Notes under the pieces: generated by a model | What the model was told of the DNA's origin: nothing | The model's database searches: none | What the model saw: the letters and a program-made list of their open reading frames with translations, nothing else | DNA from: Parelaphostrongylus tenuis | Taxonomy: Eukaryota; Nematoda; Chromadorea; Rhabditida; Metastrongylidae | DNA: 64,000 bases | Assembly (NCBI GenBank): GCA_019055375.1 | Contig: JAHQIW010004735.1 | Location: 124,001 to 188,000 of the forward strand | Reading direction: 5' to 3' | Shown here: piece after piece, positions 34,031 through 45,959 of the stretch | How the letters are laid out: each line of letters starts with the position of its first letter | Position numbering within the stretch: the stretch's first letter is position 1 | Made by a program: the position numbers and the translations under genes

Positions 34031-34201
34031 GGGAAAAAGGAAGAAAAAAAACCCGACAGACGTGCTAATACTACAGATGAAGAACAATTCAAACTAAGGA
34101 GCCTGTTCGAAAAGCGACCAAAGCTTACGCGACGACGGCCAATCGGTTACTATGTGAATTTGCAGACGGCACGCAATTCTCGTTGACCAATCGGGATTTA
34201 C

Positions 34202-37200
34202 TCTCCGTTTTGGAGAAAAAGACCTTAGATCTTCCGTGTTACTCTGATACTCCATTTTTTCCCACACAAACATATGCTTTTTCGCGCTTATAAAATCTTA
34301 TGTACGGAGAAAACTCTTAGTGCGAAAAGTAACATTCTGTTCGCTTTCACAGCGTTCTGTGAACACCTTTTTGAAACCAACTCTACTCTCACACTGGCGC
34401 TATCGAATGACTATTAATTGCAAGGCGAAAACCTATCGGTAGACTCCAGCCGAGCAAACAAAGCAAACAGAGTGCTAAACCTAGCATTATTATTTCGCTG
34501 CTAAGACGCAATAAGAAAGGTTCTCTAGAAACCAGACGTATTATTGATATAATCAAGATTTATGCTTCAGACAGATCATAAGAAGCCGGAGAAAAACGTG
34601 TTTTTTCTAGCGAAAAAGGCTTTCAGGAAATCGTGTTTCTTTTTACACCGCCTCGAAAGGGGTTTAAAGTGTCATGCTTAGAGAACAGCATTCCCTATCC
34701 TCTCGTGGAATATCACAGATGGCAGAACTGTTGATTAAATGCCGAAAGTGCATCAAAAGGACATATTGCAAAGAAACTGCGTTAAAGTGATTACGTACCA
34801 GCCACTGTCTCCACCCGTCTTCCCTTGCCTTCTTCCTTGAACGCGCAATAGAATCAATTCACAACATAGCCGGTCCGCAGACATTAAACATATTGCTGAG
34901 CACTGAATGATAATTACTACCATTAGAAAGAGCGAGTGTGATGCACCGGTTAGAGGCGCCGTGATACACACACTTGGCCGATCACTCAATGGTCGAAGGT
35001 TTGATCGCGAGTTTGAGCTCACCCAAAGCTCCATACCTTGGGAGATGATGATGAGAGATGACACTTGTTTGGAATGATAGCAGCACTTGCTTGATACCTT
35101 AATAGGTCTCTCTGAGTCACTGTAATGGCTACATATGCATTCAGTCTACTGAATTATTGCTATACGAGTTTCATTAGCTATGCTTGCGAGTGGGCTTAAT
35201 AACGAAGTTATTCACTGGTTTTCACTTATTTCTCAATAGAAGGCGGGAAGGCGGCAGCCGAGTAGTGATGCAGACTGTCAGAAAGAAAGGTGCTGGTTCT
35301 TGTTCCTCCAAGACATTCACCTGCAATCAATGAACTAGCGTTTTAGGAATCAACCTAGTTCAAAGATTGCAAGCGAAATTGACTTGACCACTATTCTACG
35401 ACGTTCATGAGGAAAACGATATCCTCAAGCGGCAGCCGAAGCAATACACGAAATGTTGTAAGACCTTTGTAAAAGATAAATGCGAGACACGAATCGAATG
35501 TTAGAAGTACTGGGATCCGCACGGCAGAAATGTGACAACGGGTCATATGAACCCAAATAAACAAATAGATTCTTGGTATTCATATGTTAGGCAGCGACAA
35601 ACCTTTGAGCCAATCTCATTCGCTGGGCAGGAAATTTTCATAGAAGTATTGTAATCATTGGAAAGCTTAAATCTCTGGCTACAAGTCTACGCTGCCCGTT
35701 TTTTGAATACACCCTTTCATAACACTGTAGCATCCAGAATGAAGTTTGTTTCACGTCACCTTCCGTCTTCACTTTTATCACGCGTATAAATCGTTGGAAG
35801 CACGAAAAGCATATCACCTTGTAGAAAGTCTCTGTACAATTACAATTTAAGTTTTTAGCTACTGTTTTTGTCGATGCGGTGAAAAGATCTCGAATGGTAT
35901 AACCATATTTCAAACGTGATCGACACCCCGACCTCCCTTACCCAACCCCTGCTCAGTAAGTTGGCCGGTGAACAAACGTCTCCGAAGAGGCTCATAGCCA
36001 CATAAAATGTTGAAGGAAGCCACAGCCACGACTTGTTAGTAAGGTAATCGCCTGAAATGCCGCTTAGCGCGATAGTGGTCTACCACATTGTGCGTTAACA
36101 CGGCGACAGCTATTGTTTTTTTTTACTGTGGATTTATTCACCGCATCGACAGAAACTCAAGATACGATTCGCGCGATTCTGATACTACGGAAATTCTCTA
36201 CATGCCAACATGCTTTTCGAGCTTCCAGCGATTCATACTCATGTTAAAAATGAAGTCCAAAGGCGAGTGAGAAACTAAATTCTAAACTGGATGCCACAAC
36301 GCTACAAAAGGGAGTTTTGAAAACCGTCGACGTGAAGTTGTAGCCAGAGATTTAAGCTTTCTAACGATTGCTAACACTCACTTGTACGAAAAGTACCTGT
36401 GCAACGAAAGAAATTGGCTTGTGAAAATTATTCGCCGCCTCACATATAAGTACCAAATTCTTCTACAGTTACAACTATGTGAAATAAATGCAAACCTGAA
36501 TAAAATCACGTGCGGTTCGTCTCGGCTTCAACGATCGTTATCGATGTTTACAACGTCTGAAGACTAGCGAGCATGACGTCGCGCTGAATATCATTTTACA
36601 AACTTTAAAACCTAATTAAGTTTCAAATACACTTGAGAGAATTGAGTGGTGAGCACAGATTCAACCTCGGCTGGACGCAAACCTGCGTTTCATCCGTAGA
36701 GAGGGCGCGTGCTACCCACTACACCACAAAGGCACCGTTTCACCACCTAGTAAAGTTGTCAGTAGAATTTTGGGGCTTAGGAAAAGCTATAACATGGCAT
36801 GTGCGATGAGCGTCGAAGACGCCCTCCACTTGACCTTCCGTGACTGATCTGAGTGGGTGGAGCGCAAAGCCTATATGTATGGCATATGGGTTCTTCTTTC
36901 TGATTAGGAAAGAACAAAGGAAAATCGACCTGATTAGTTGGAGAGAGAACTTTTCATAGGAATGTTAGTCACCATTGGGAAAGCTGAGAATTTACCTCTA
37001 CCGTCTCTGCATCGTCGGTTTTTTCAAAACACCCTCTTATAACGCTGTCAGCATCCACATCAAATATTATGTGTCACATTCGCCCTCGCCTTCATTTTCA
37101 TCACGCCATAATCGCTGGAAGCGAAGAGCACATCAGTGTGCGAAAAAATTTTCGTAGTAACTTAGTAAATTGCTTCATCTGGAGATCCTTTCAAAACGAA

Positions 37201-38262
37201 GGAAAAACTCCCAATTGAATGACAATATATCAATTATCCCGCCTCGCCCTGCTCCTGCCACGGCCGTCACCTTGTCGAGGAGCCTGTAAACAACCTGTCC
37301 AAAATGTAAAACTCGATCTTATTTTCCCTGATAAACCGTGATTCCAGGACATAGGCACATCGCTATAATCAGAAGACATTACGCTATTAGATGACTACTA
37401 ATAATCAAAAGAAAGAGCTCTGTTTGTCGAGGTTTAAAGCACAAATCGAAAGACCGGAAGAGATCAAAACATCAAAAGAGCTTTCTCGAAAAGCAAACAC
37501 ATTTTTGAGCTTTTCGAAGCTCTGTGCTATCGAATGAGTACCAGTACTCCAAGGAAGGAGATTTGTGCAGCGAAACATAAGCGAGATAAGAGGAAAAAAC
37601 ACGTGGTTTTCATAAACCATGATTTTATTTTGAATGTTATAGCGTAATAAAGGGTTTCTAGAAAAACCGGTGACGTGGGGTTGTAGCGTCAAGTCTCAAT
37701 TTTCGAATGATTAGTAACACTCCTATGAAAAGATTTTTGCAAGCGAATGAGATCGGATTTTTATTTGTTCCGTACTTATCAGAAAGAAACCAAATATGAA
37801 ATGTATGTGTATTTTTACCACTTGTATAATATCTATACTCGTTACTTACCGTATCCTCACGAGGTGAGCATGGTGTGATCGCTCGCGAACGGCGCACGAA
37901 CGAAGAATGAACGAACGGTCATCTACCAGTGAGCGTATCGATCGGAACATCCGCCATCCCAGGAGAGCCGCTTCGCGACCGCACGCAAGCAGTTCAATTT
38001 TGGCTTTGGCATAGCAACGGCGATTCCTGCCTCGTCAATCACGGCGACCAGTCCACAGTGTTGAGTGGTTAGTGATGTTGCTCGCCATCGCGAAGAATGT
38101 AGCTGATTCGATGTTCTTCGACGACGCTTCGCAGTAGATTTACAGTCAATTGTTAACCCTTTGGGTGCGACAGACTCACGGCGCTAGCCTCGCCTCGCCA
38201 CTCGCAGCAAGCAGTTGCTGTGGTGAGTGGTTAATGATGTTGCTGGCTATCGGGAAGGGAAT
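34202..38262 (+). repeat. Segmental duplication, copy 2 (about 4 kb)
   Basis: Direct copy of 1-4055. The match starts at the sequence beginning CTCTCCGTTTTGGAGAAAAA and ends where this copy continues into GGGAAGGGAATAACTACG while copy 1 continues differently. The same internal SINEs and foldback elements are present at the equivalent offsets, so the whole unit moved together. Copy spacing is about 34.2 kb. The two copies differ by many single-base indels that change every short ORF, which argues against a protein-coding role. Confidence 0.9.
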
Positions 38263-38264
38263 AA

Positions 38265-39470
38265 CTACGTATTCTGATGACTGCTGCCAAAACCATCTTT
38301 TCTAAATGCTATGCTTCCTTATGGATCAACTGCAGATTTTTACACAAAAAAATTTAATATGAATCAAATTTGCTCAATTGGCAGATCAATCTTCAGTGGT
38401 GGCTCAGCATAGTTATTACTCAGTGTATAGTTCAATCACAACTACCAAGACTAAAACATTAATTTTGTGTGTCAAGGTGCCATAAAACCAGAAAAAAAAC
38501 TTTACAAATGATTTAGAACCACACTATAAGTTCGTCGTCCAAGTGACAATCGGTGAACAACACGGTCAAGGACTAAAATAAGAAAGTGCGTTTGATATTT
38601 GTTTCACTTCAATCATATGACCAAACACTGTGGACCTCTAGCATTAGTTCATTCGCTTCAACGCTTTGCACTTGTTAATATGGAAAGCTTCGAATTTCCA
38701 TGTTATCTACTACCGAAGGATCACGTGTTCGTCATAATCGTCATTGGATGCTTGCGGAGTTGATCATCGTTGGAATACTAAAAGAGTTTTGCTAAGGCGT
38801 TTTAGAGGTCTTCACAAGAAAAGCCGCCAACAATTTTTGCTGTTTTAAGGAAACGCCTTATAGAAAACCTGGTACCGATTTTTACGACATCCAACTGTTC
38901 CGACGCTGTGCTTAATTCCTGGGAAGATCGTTTCTCTACAGTGCAGGGGAATAAAATAAGATCGGCTCACATAAGTCGGCATGTGTTTTTTGGCTAATAT
39001 ACGGGCTGGAGCAGGAGCGCAGGGAGGTCTACCTGCGTTTTCAAATCGGAGATCGATCTATGGCGCTAATGCATTATGCGATTTTTGTTGTTCCATTAGG
39101 AATTTATTCTCTGCTTTGAAAAAAACTCCAGATTAAACGCATGACCTGATAATACAAGATTTCTTCTACACGTTCATTTGCTTTTCGTGTTTGCAGCGAA
39201 GTAATAGTAAAATTGCATGGCCTATGTAAAACATGATTTTATTTTAGATTTAGGCTATAGGAGAGCCTTTTTAAAACTTCGCACATTAGGTATAGGTTCA
39301 AGTTTTTGAGTAATTGCCGACACTTTCACGAAAAGTTCTTGTTCAGCAAAAGGGATCGTTTATTCATTCCGTGCTGCCGAGCGGAAAGGAATTGAATTCC
39401 TACTTGAGCACTCTTTTAGTGGTAGTATTATATAATTATATTTTCAATAATGTAGACGGGTATACGACCT
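38265..39470. other. Intergenic, with a foldback-arm fragment
   Basis: Mostly unassigned. About 39225-39360 (ATGATTTTATTTTAG ... GAGTAATTGCCGACACTTTC) is a decayed right arm of the foldback family. Confidence 0.4.
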
Positions 39471-39660
39471 TTTCATACTTGGACGGAAACCAAACCCTCT
39501 TTTCACCCTTTTCGGAGCCGCGTGCTAACCTGTTGCTAGTAGATCAATGCACTGTATCGCAGAAAGAGTGGAGACGAAACGGGAGTTCGATAGTTCAGTT
39601 GGTTAGCACGCGCCGTCGGAAAGGGTGAAATATGGTCTGATTTCCGTTTGAGGTTCAAAG
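39470..39660. repeat. Inverted repeat with tRNA-like arms
   Basis: 39474-39534 (reverse complement GGTTAGCACGCGGCTCCGAA...) pairs with 39594-39655 (GGTTAGCACGCGCCGTCGGA...), including TTTCACCC/GGGTGAAA and GGAAACCAAA/TTTCCGTTTG-like ends, about 60 bp each side. The right arm starts with an A-box-like ATAGTTCAGTTGGTTAGCAC. Confidence 0.6.
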
Positions 39661-40029
39661 TTTTGTATATGATTGTATATTATTGGATATATAGTGGAAA
39701 ATTATGCTACGTTTAGGAAGCGCTCGAAAGAAGAATGCTAATTCATTACATATGTGAAGATTATGAAGCAATTAAAGTTGGTATAAATTGGTTGCTGCAA
39801 GAGAGCGCAGATACAATGACAGTTTCGCAGAAAGACGCAAATGCGCCCGCTAGAGAGTGCCGCGAACGCGAAGGCGCGACGCTCCCTGCCTGTCAACGGT
39901 AGGCGCCAAACTTTTACGCTTCTCTCTCGGTCAGATTGTTTGCTGTTCTTACATTTCTGAATGACTTTTTTTTGGTCGTTGTGCTGTCTTTTGATAACAT
40001 TCACAGATCATCGAGCTTCTGTTGTAGCG

Positions 40030-40140
40030 TGATGTGCAGAACTTTTGCAGTTGGACTCGAACTCACATATTACCCTACTTGGGGACGCGTGCTCGAACCG
40101 TTGCACTACTAGCGCCTGTTTTGACATCACTCTTTCTACA
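40030..40140 (-). repeat. tRNA-like SINE, family S3
   Basis: The minus strand reads a GTAGTGCAACGGTTCGAGCA head, CGCGTCCCC and GAGTTCGAGTCC (good B box), then GCAAAAGTTCTGCACATCAC. It is the closest S3 member to an intact tRNA-like head. Confidence 0.6.
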
Positions 40141-40284
40141 CTGCAACGCATCTATCTTCCAGAAACCAATCGTCGATGGTTTGGATAAGTAGTCGGTATC
40201 GACATAGAACCTAGTCACGCTAGCGATATTGGGTATTAGATTATTAAATAGAATTCTTCTTACTCAACTATTTTAAGCCGTGGT

Positions 40285-40405
40285 GTGATGTTCTGATATA
40301 TCCCGTGATGTGCACAACTTTTACATGAGGCAATACTTGAACAACAATCCATCCTATCCGAGAGCGCGTGAGCATCACTCTGCATCACGGGGTATATCAT
40401 AACAT
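40285..40405. repeat. S3 fragment inside short inverted repeat
   Basis: GATATATCCCGTGATG at the left and CATCACGGGGTATATC at the right are inverted copies flanking an S3-like core (GATGTGCACAACTTTTAC ... CCTATCCGAGAGCGCGTG). A second S3-like remnant with the same style of ends (ACCCACTGATG / CATCAGTGGGT) is at 56710-56795. Confidence 0.6.
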
Positions 40406-41019
40406 TAATGAATCGCTAAAAGCGGTTAATTATTGAGAATTCTATCATATCAATGAGCTTCTTTGAAAGTGACATTGAAATGGCGATAGGGAGACTATTT
40501 CGTATAGAACAAGTAATAGGGACCACTTGAAGTTTAGCTTTGTAAATATTGAAAAGTGAGAGCCGGTGATGCTATGACGCCGAAAATTAGCCTGAATGAG
40601 AAGACTGATGTCTTGACGTTGGGAAAGAGTCGTTGGTGAATGGGTCTCATAGGACGTGAAGCGCACCGTAGATAGACCACTAATTCAATTTTCTCTCTCG
40701 AGACCATGTTATCACTGCAGGACGTCGCATGACGAACTTGGAGACATCACCATTTGTAGAGCTGGTCATTCCAACACATATGTGTTTACTGGGAACAAAT
40801 CAAGTAATTCGAGGCACACACGAAATGAGGGACGCGTGTGTTTAAGTTGTGTGTGAAATGTTCTGTGGTAAATACGAGATAAATCCATTTTTTTATCCTT
40901 ATCAGGAGCTTTTTCCAGCTGAATTTCAGCGCAGTTGGTATGACTGATCAGCTTGACCTTCGATTTTTCTCTTATCTAATGAGGTTAATTGCCTTTTCAG
41001 TGATTGCGTTGTAGCGTAC

Positions 41020-41115
41020 AAGTGTGCCAGAACAGGAGTGGGTAGTGCAATGGTTCGAGTATGGGTTGTCGGACAGGGTGAAATGTGAGCTCGAGTCTTA
41101 AGTGACGCAAAAATT
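41020..41115 (+). repeat. tRNA-like SINE, family S3 (plus orientation)
   Basis: GTGGGTAGTGCAATGGTTCG, GTCGGACAGGGTGAAATG and GAGCTCGAGTCTTAAG in tRNA order, followed by GACGCAAAAATTTTGCTCATCAC as in the other copies. Confidence 0.55.
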
Positions 41116-41479
41116 TTGCTCATCACCCTAAATCAGTGAGCATATCTACAACATCGTAACACCACTAAAAGTGATTCAGTATTTAGGAAGTTTTGTTTTC
41201 TAATGGTTATACCGACCCGCGCAATAATCTTTTTTTGTAGAACGTGAGGATTGCTGGTTTCAGTAGCTTGACAGACAACCGCAGCACCCAGAATTAAGCA
41301 ATCGAGTCATGTGAGTGACTCTAGACAAGACAGTTCAAGCTTGAGTTTCAATAACTTTTAACTACTTTCATGAATTTTATGGTCTAATTTTTTGATTCGC
41401 TAATTCGAATAATAATTTCAATAGTTTTTTGATATAATATTTCGTTGGTTGATCTGCAGGTTTTTTGAAAAAATTTTTT

Positions 41480-42010
41480 TACGACTCCATGTGGGATTTC
41501 CATGGTGGTGCTGTTCATGTAGCACCGTTCCACGGAACGGCCGCTACTTCTCTGAGCAATTGAGAGCGATCGGGACAATACCATGGCAGGAATATCGCTG
41601 CGGGACTCAGCCAGTGGTCGCGCCGCTCGCTGTTGCGGGGCGGCGGACAGGACCGCTCACTTCTGCGGTCAGTCTCGTCTCGTGCTGGTGTCGTGATCGG
41701 TCGTGTCTTCTTGCCTTACTCCACCGCCTTTGTCTCCTCTGGTTCTCCGCCTCTGCCCGACTCTAGACTTCTGACTCTGCCGTCGTTGTTGTGTATGTGG
41801 CCCACATAGTCGACCGACCCCGCTTATACTCTGTGAGCGGAGCTGGGAGCTACGGCGGTGGACTAAGTCCTTTAGGGTTCTGTTTGGCCCGCCACCGGGG
41901 ATGGGTCCAGCCCTTGCATACAGACCCACAGTTCTCTAATATATTTAATCACCTACTGGTCCCATCTTCGGTGTACTGGTGTGCTCGGGGCAAGCATAAC
42001 TGCTTCCCGA
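41480..42010. other. GC-rich block of unknown origin
   Basis: This ~530-bp stretch is clearly richer in G, C and CpG than its surroundings (for example CGGAACGGCCGC, CGCCGCTCGCTG, GGCCCGCCACCGGGG). Open frames exist on both strands (up to 105 codons plus, 86 codons minus) but none carries a domain I recognise. It may be a mobile-element 5' region or transferred DNA. It continues into short tandem repeats. Confidence 0.45.
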
Positions 42011-42039
42011 GGTCCACCGCCTAGTCCGACCTCGCAGAC

Positions 42040-42087
42040 ATCTCATCCATCCCATCCATCCCATTCATCTCATCCACCTCATCCATC
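42040..42087 (+). repeat. ATCC-type minisatellite
   Basis: Repeated TCATCCATCCCATCCATCCC-type units of about 10 bp. Confidence 0.85.
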
Positions 42088-42296
42088 ACAGCATTATTGA
42101 AGTCATGGTTATATACCGTTATTGTGGTCTTACTTTTGTCGTGTTATTATTGTATATATGTATACATATATTTCAGGTTGTCTTGGGTTGTCTATAATAA
42201 GCCTAGTATTCTACTTGCGTCAGCAGCAACAGCCGTTGTGGCAAGCATTCAGCAAATTCAACTCAATAGCAACGGAGGATAAGTCCCCGTTGCTAA

Positions 42297-42412
42297 ATCT
42301 GGTACAGTAGCCGACCTTTCTGAACACAGGTCGCTACATCTAGTGCATTAGCCGATCTTTCTGGACACAGGTTGCTACAATCTGGTGCATCAGCCGAACT
42401 TTACGGATTACC
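42297..42412 (+). repeat. Tandem repeat, period about 41-42 bp, 2.6 copies
   Basis: Successive units CTGGTACAGTAGCCGACC, CTAGTGCATTAGCCGATC and CTGGTGCATCAGCCGAAC, each followed by TTTCTGRACACAGG-YGCTACA where complete. Flanking copies of ACTCAATAGCARCGGAGGA lie at about 42262 and 42427. Confidence 0.75.
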
Positions 42413-43084
42413 GATCACCACATTCAACTCAATAGCAGCGGAGGACCAGTCCTCGTTGCTACAATTCAATCCTCAAATGAGGGTTGACAATTCATGTAAC
42501 TATAGACCGACCGGTGTGAACTGTGTACACTGTTTAAAAAACAAAGCGCTCTAACGTAACGACTAACGCTAATTCCACCGATCTGAATCTCTTTGGTTTA
42601 TTGACTTGCAAATAGAATAGTCCGTTCCTGGTCCCTCTCTACTTTTGCTTCCATAAAATCAAGCGTTTTGATTTTTACTTACCAAAAATGTGCCTCCATT
42701 CCATATCTGGTTTCTTAGGATCTTTGTCTTTCACATATAACACGTCTACAGTGATTTCCGCTAGAGCTATTTGTCTTATTGATTATTTGTTCACCTTCGA
42801 GCACGTTTTTCACAGCTGAACTCCCTTTTTCCAGCTGATAATCTTGTAATGAGTGGTGAGAAAGTTCAAGTTTTTCTTGCCCACCAATAACGCTGTCTAT
42901 CGACAGCTTCACACTGCATCATAAAATGTGATTGGTTTGCACAGCTTTACTATATTTAACCTAGAATTCATATTAAGGAAGAGCTTCCAAGTGTGTTTGT
43001 CCATCATGAGATAATCGTTCGCCATTGCAATTTCCTTGCCTTTTTCCGTCATCCAGGGACAAATGAATATTCGACCCTATTCGA

Positions 43085-43640
43085 TGAGCAAGAGGCTAAA
43101 AAAGGAGTGTTAGTAATCATTTTAAAGCTCAAATCACTGGCTACAGCCCTCACTTAAACGATTTCAAAAAGGCCTCTCTTGCTGTTGTTACTGGAGGGAA
43201 ACCATTATGTTCCAGTCGCGCATATTTCTACCAAGGGAGGGTTTTTTCTTTGGACTACTAGTAATCATTCGATAGCGTAATTTTTGCCGATTCCAGAGCC
43301 TTGCTTATTTCCAGAAAACACCGTTTCTCTGCAGTGCAACAGGAGAAATAATTTGGATTCACATACGCGAGAAAGTGGTCCTTGGCCGATTCACGAGCCG
43401 CTAGGTGAGGCAGCAAGGTGGGCTGTCGCGATTATCGCTCGATTTTCGAGCATATGAAAGTGTAAAGAAATTCTCCTGATATCCGAATGTCTTCGAGTCA
43501 CCGTTTGAAGCAGTTAAGACATTCTCGCCTCTTGAATTCCATCAAAGCGGTTATAATGATGACTGAATTATCAGTGTTCATGGCAAAAATAAAATTATCT
43601 AGAGTCTTTTTGTAGCAGCGTCATAGGTTTTATCTAAAGT
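43085..43640. repeat. Foldback-family fragment
   Basis: Contains GTTAGTAATCATTTTAAAGC like the left arms of the FB elements. A central part (AATTCCATCAAAGCGG ... TCAGTGTTCATGGCAAA) matches, in inverted orientation, 58530-58580 of the element at 58015-59070. Confidence 0.5.
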
Positions 43641-43746
43641 TTTCCTTTCAAAAAGGAGTAGGAAAACCAGTCAAATAACAAAGATCGCTTTTCTTAAAGA
43701 CCGCCTGTAAATCTTTCAATCATCCCCTCAGCCCACCTAGCCGCTG

Positions 43747-43763
43747 CCCCCCCCCCCCCCCCC
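43747..43763. repeat. Poly-C tract
   Basis: 17 consecutive C residues, unusual in this AT-rich DNA. Confidence 0.95.
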
Positions 43764-44985
43764 TACAGCAACACGTAAAAAGGCAAAGAACCATTTGCTT
43801 GCGTACGTGAATTCAACTTATTTTTTCTGTCGCATTGCAGAGCAACGGTCTTTCTCAAAGCTAAGCAAAGCGTTGGAATTTTTGAATCCTGCGCTGTCGA
43901 GAGCTTACTAACAGTTGAAGGAAGGTGCTCTGTCTTGCGACAAAAGCGCGGGTGTGGAGCCCAAATGTTTCCTTTTGTCGAAGCGTTACAAAAGGGTCTT
44001 CTCGAAAATCGGCAGCGCACTGCGCTAGCCAAAGGTATAAGCATACGAATAATTGCTAACATTCTTAGGAAACCTCCTGTTCAGCGAATGGAGTCCGAAA
44101 TTGATTTGGTCTCGATAGGGTAACAGAACTAATTTTCTCAGAGTCTTGTCATAGAATATTTTCAGCCTGTGAATAGAGCGATGGGTACCTTTGCATCTTA
44201 CAACGTCACTGAACAGTTGGCGGAAACTCAGTCGATGCAACTGCGGAAGCATTTGAATTCTTTTACCATGTCGAATATAAGTTACATGCAAAACAATGAT
44301 CGCCTGTATTCTCGTCTCCTGCTGTCGAACGGATCCTCTGGGTAACTTTTTTTTATTGGAAAAATGGAGCGACTGATTTATAGAAGAACATAATAGATAA
44401 ATATGGTTTTAACTCAGACAGGTTTATTCATTACAACGTAGGCAAGGGAATAGCCGCAATCTAAATAGGAATCACTGTATTATTCCTTGATTATTGCAGA
44501 TGCTATCACGAAAGTGAAATGTTCACCCATGGTAGCTGGGGGAGCCCTGGAATGCTCAAATCGTGGCACCATCTTGTCAGTCAGACATTGAATAAGGACC
44601 TAGCTCTTGATCAGCTAGTCTTGAACTGGCCAAAGCATTAGCCGCATTAGAAGTATGGAACGCAACAATGGTGAGATTATTATATGAATGAGCTTACGAA
44701 TTAATTCAACGTTACTTTTTGGCATTAGTCGAAATGTGATAACAATTGTTCAAGGAGTGACTCGGATGCGTCAACATCTTCAGACTATTACATTGTTTTG
44801 AAAGGGATCTTAAAAATAGTCGGGAAGAAAGTATGACGATGTACGTTTTAGAGCCACATGCAATCGACTGCGCAACCCTGCCCGTTGGTGATTTTATCAC
44901 CTTGCGGTAAATGTAAACATTTCGACGTCAAATTCTTTATACATGTAAGGGTTTCCTCTGCGGGAATCCGACTGAACTGAAAAGC

Positions 44986-45037
44986 ACCGTGCAGCTGACG
45001 AGGCTGCAAGGCCGGAATACGTGTTTTGCACTTCGGT
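44986..45037 (+). ncRNA. Hammerhead ribozyme-like motif, solitary, core damaged
   Basis: Stem I ACC...GTGCAG pairs with TTGCAC...GGT. The core CTGACGA is at 44995-45001, and stem II is a perfect GGCT-GCAA-GGCC with a GNRA loop. The 3' core reads GGAA instead of GAAA. Stem III is an ACGT-centred palindrome (TACGTGT). It is a sister of the motif at 14555-14602: same core, same stem III centre and same TTGCACT after the cleavage site. The A13 to G change should abolish or strongly reduce cleavage. Confidence 0.62.
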
Positions 45038-45627
45038 AAATGCCATAGCAAACCTCATGAGAGACACAAAATATGCTTTTAGGTCATATTCCATTTCTCT
45101 TGTGAAAAAGTAACCCAGAAATCAAGCAGCAAAGTCCCGAAACTACCTCAAGCTAGGATTTATCTAAATCAGCAATTTGCTCTTGAAAATACTGTCTTTG
45201 AAAAAATCATTCAAGATTACGACAAATTCGCAAGTTGCTGAGACCTTAGTTCCCGGAAACATTCGAGCTGATACGACAGCCTGCATTTGCACGAGCTGCA
45301 CGCAGTCAACAACTCGTGTTCGAATTTTCGAAACGATGCAGGAAAGCGATAAATGATGACTATGAGGAGAGAAAGACAGCAGTAATGGCTGAAGTTGTAA
45401 AAGCTGAGAAGCCACTGAAGCCTTCTCCACAAAATAGTTACAGGTCTCAATTTACTCGACCACTTCGTGTTTGTCCCAAAGTCAAGGTGTCCGTCAACTT
45501 TCTCATAGCACCGCAGCCAGTTTTCATTTTTTTCACAAAATCAATACTTTTCTCAAATTGTGCAGACCTTTAACGTCCTAGTGTTTTCCCAGAATATTTA
45601 TCTCCTATAACGCAAAGCTCCACCAGA

Positions 45628-45649
45628 GCTTTAGTTACCCAAGTTTGAG
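45628..45649 (+). ncRNA. SL1-like 22-mer (spliced-leader sequence)
   Basis: Matches the canonical nematode SL1 leader at 20 of 22 positions (differences at 2 and 7), including the unbroken TTACCCAAGTTTGAG 3' end followed by GT, as at the SL RNA donor. The downstream sequence does not resemble the rest of an SL1 RNA: I see no clear Sm site or stem-loops. It may be a decayed SL RNA gene, an SL variant, or the SL-derived 5' end of a retrocopied mRNA. Confidence 0.45.
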
Positions 45650-45783
45650 GTTGCTTTCTATACGTGGTTTATTCTTGCTGTATTTACTGATAAATTAATA
45701 AGCATTGCAGGCGTATAAAGCACAACTCAACGAACGATTTTCGACCCACAGGTCATCTGCTACTTGAACCAATAGATATTTGG

Positions 45784-45857
45784 TGCGATGGCCGGCGACT
45801 GAACCCTGGTCACCCGCGTGGCGGGCGAGCATTCTACCACTGAATTAATCACTTCGT
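45784..45857 (-). tRNA. tRNA-Gly(GCC)-like pseudogene
   Basis: Minus strand: TTCAGTGGTAGAATGCTCGC (A box and D arm of Gly tRNA), an anticodon loop with GCC, GCGGG, and a degenerate T arm. The acceptor pairs over only about five bases, the D stem is short, position 33 is C instead of T, and the T loop reads TTCAGTC. Therefore a pseudogene. Confidence 0.7.
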
Positions 45858-45959
45858 TACCTAGTATCAAAAGGTAAGACAAAATATTCAGTGAGCAGAT
45901 AACCATTTTTTTATTCCTCTTAATTGATTGCTTCTGTGTCAGATAACGACGAACTGACG

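Noticed and set aside
33690..34097. 135-codon plus-strand ORF
   Set aside because: It spans a SINE S2 copy, including its tRNA-like head, and other S2 copies are not open in this frame.
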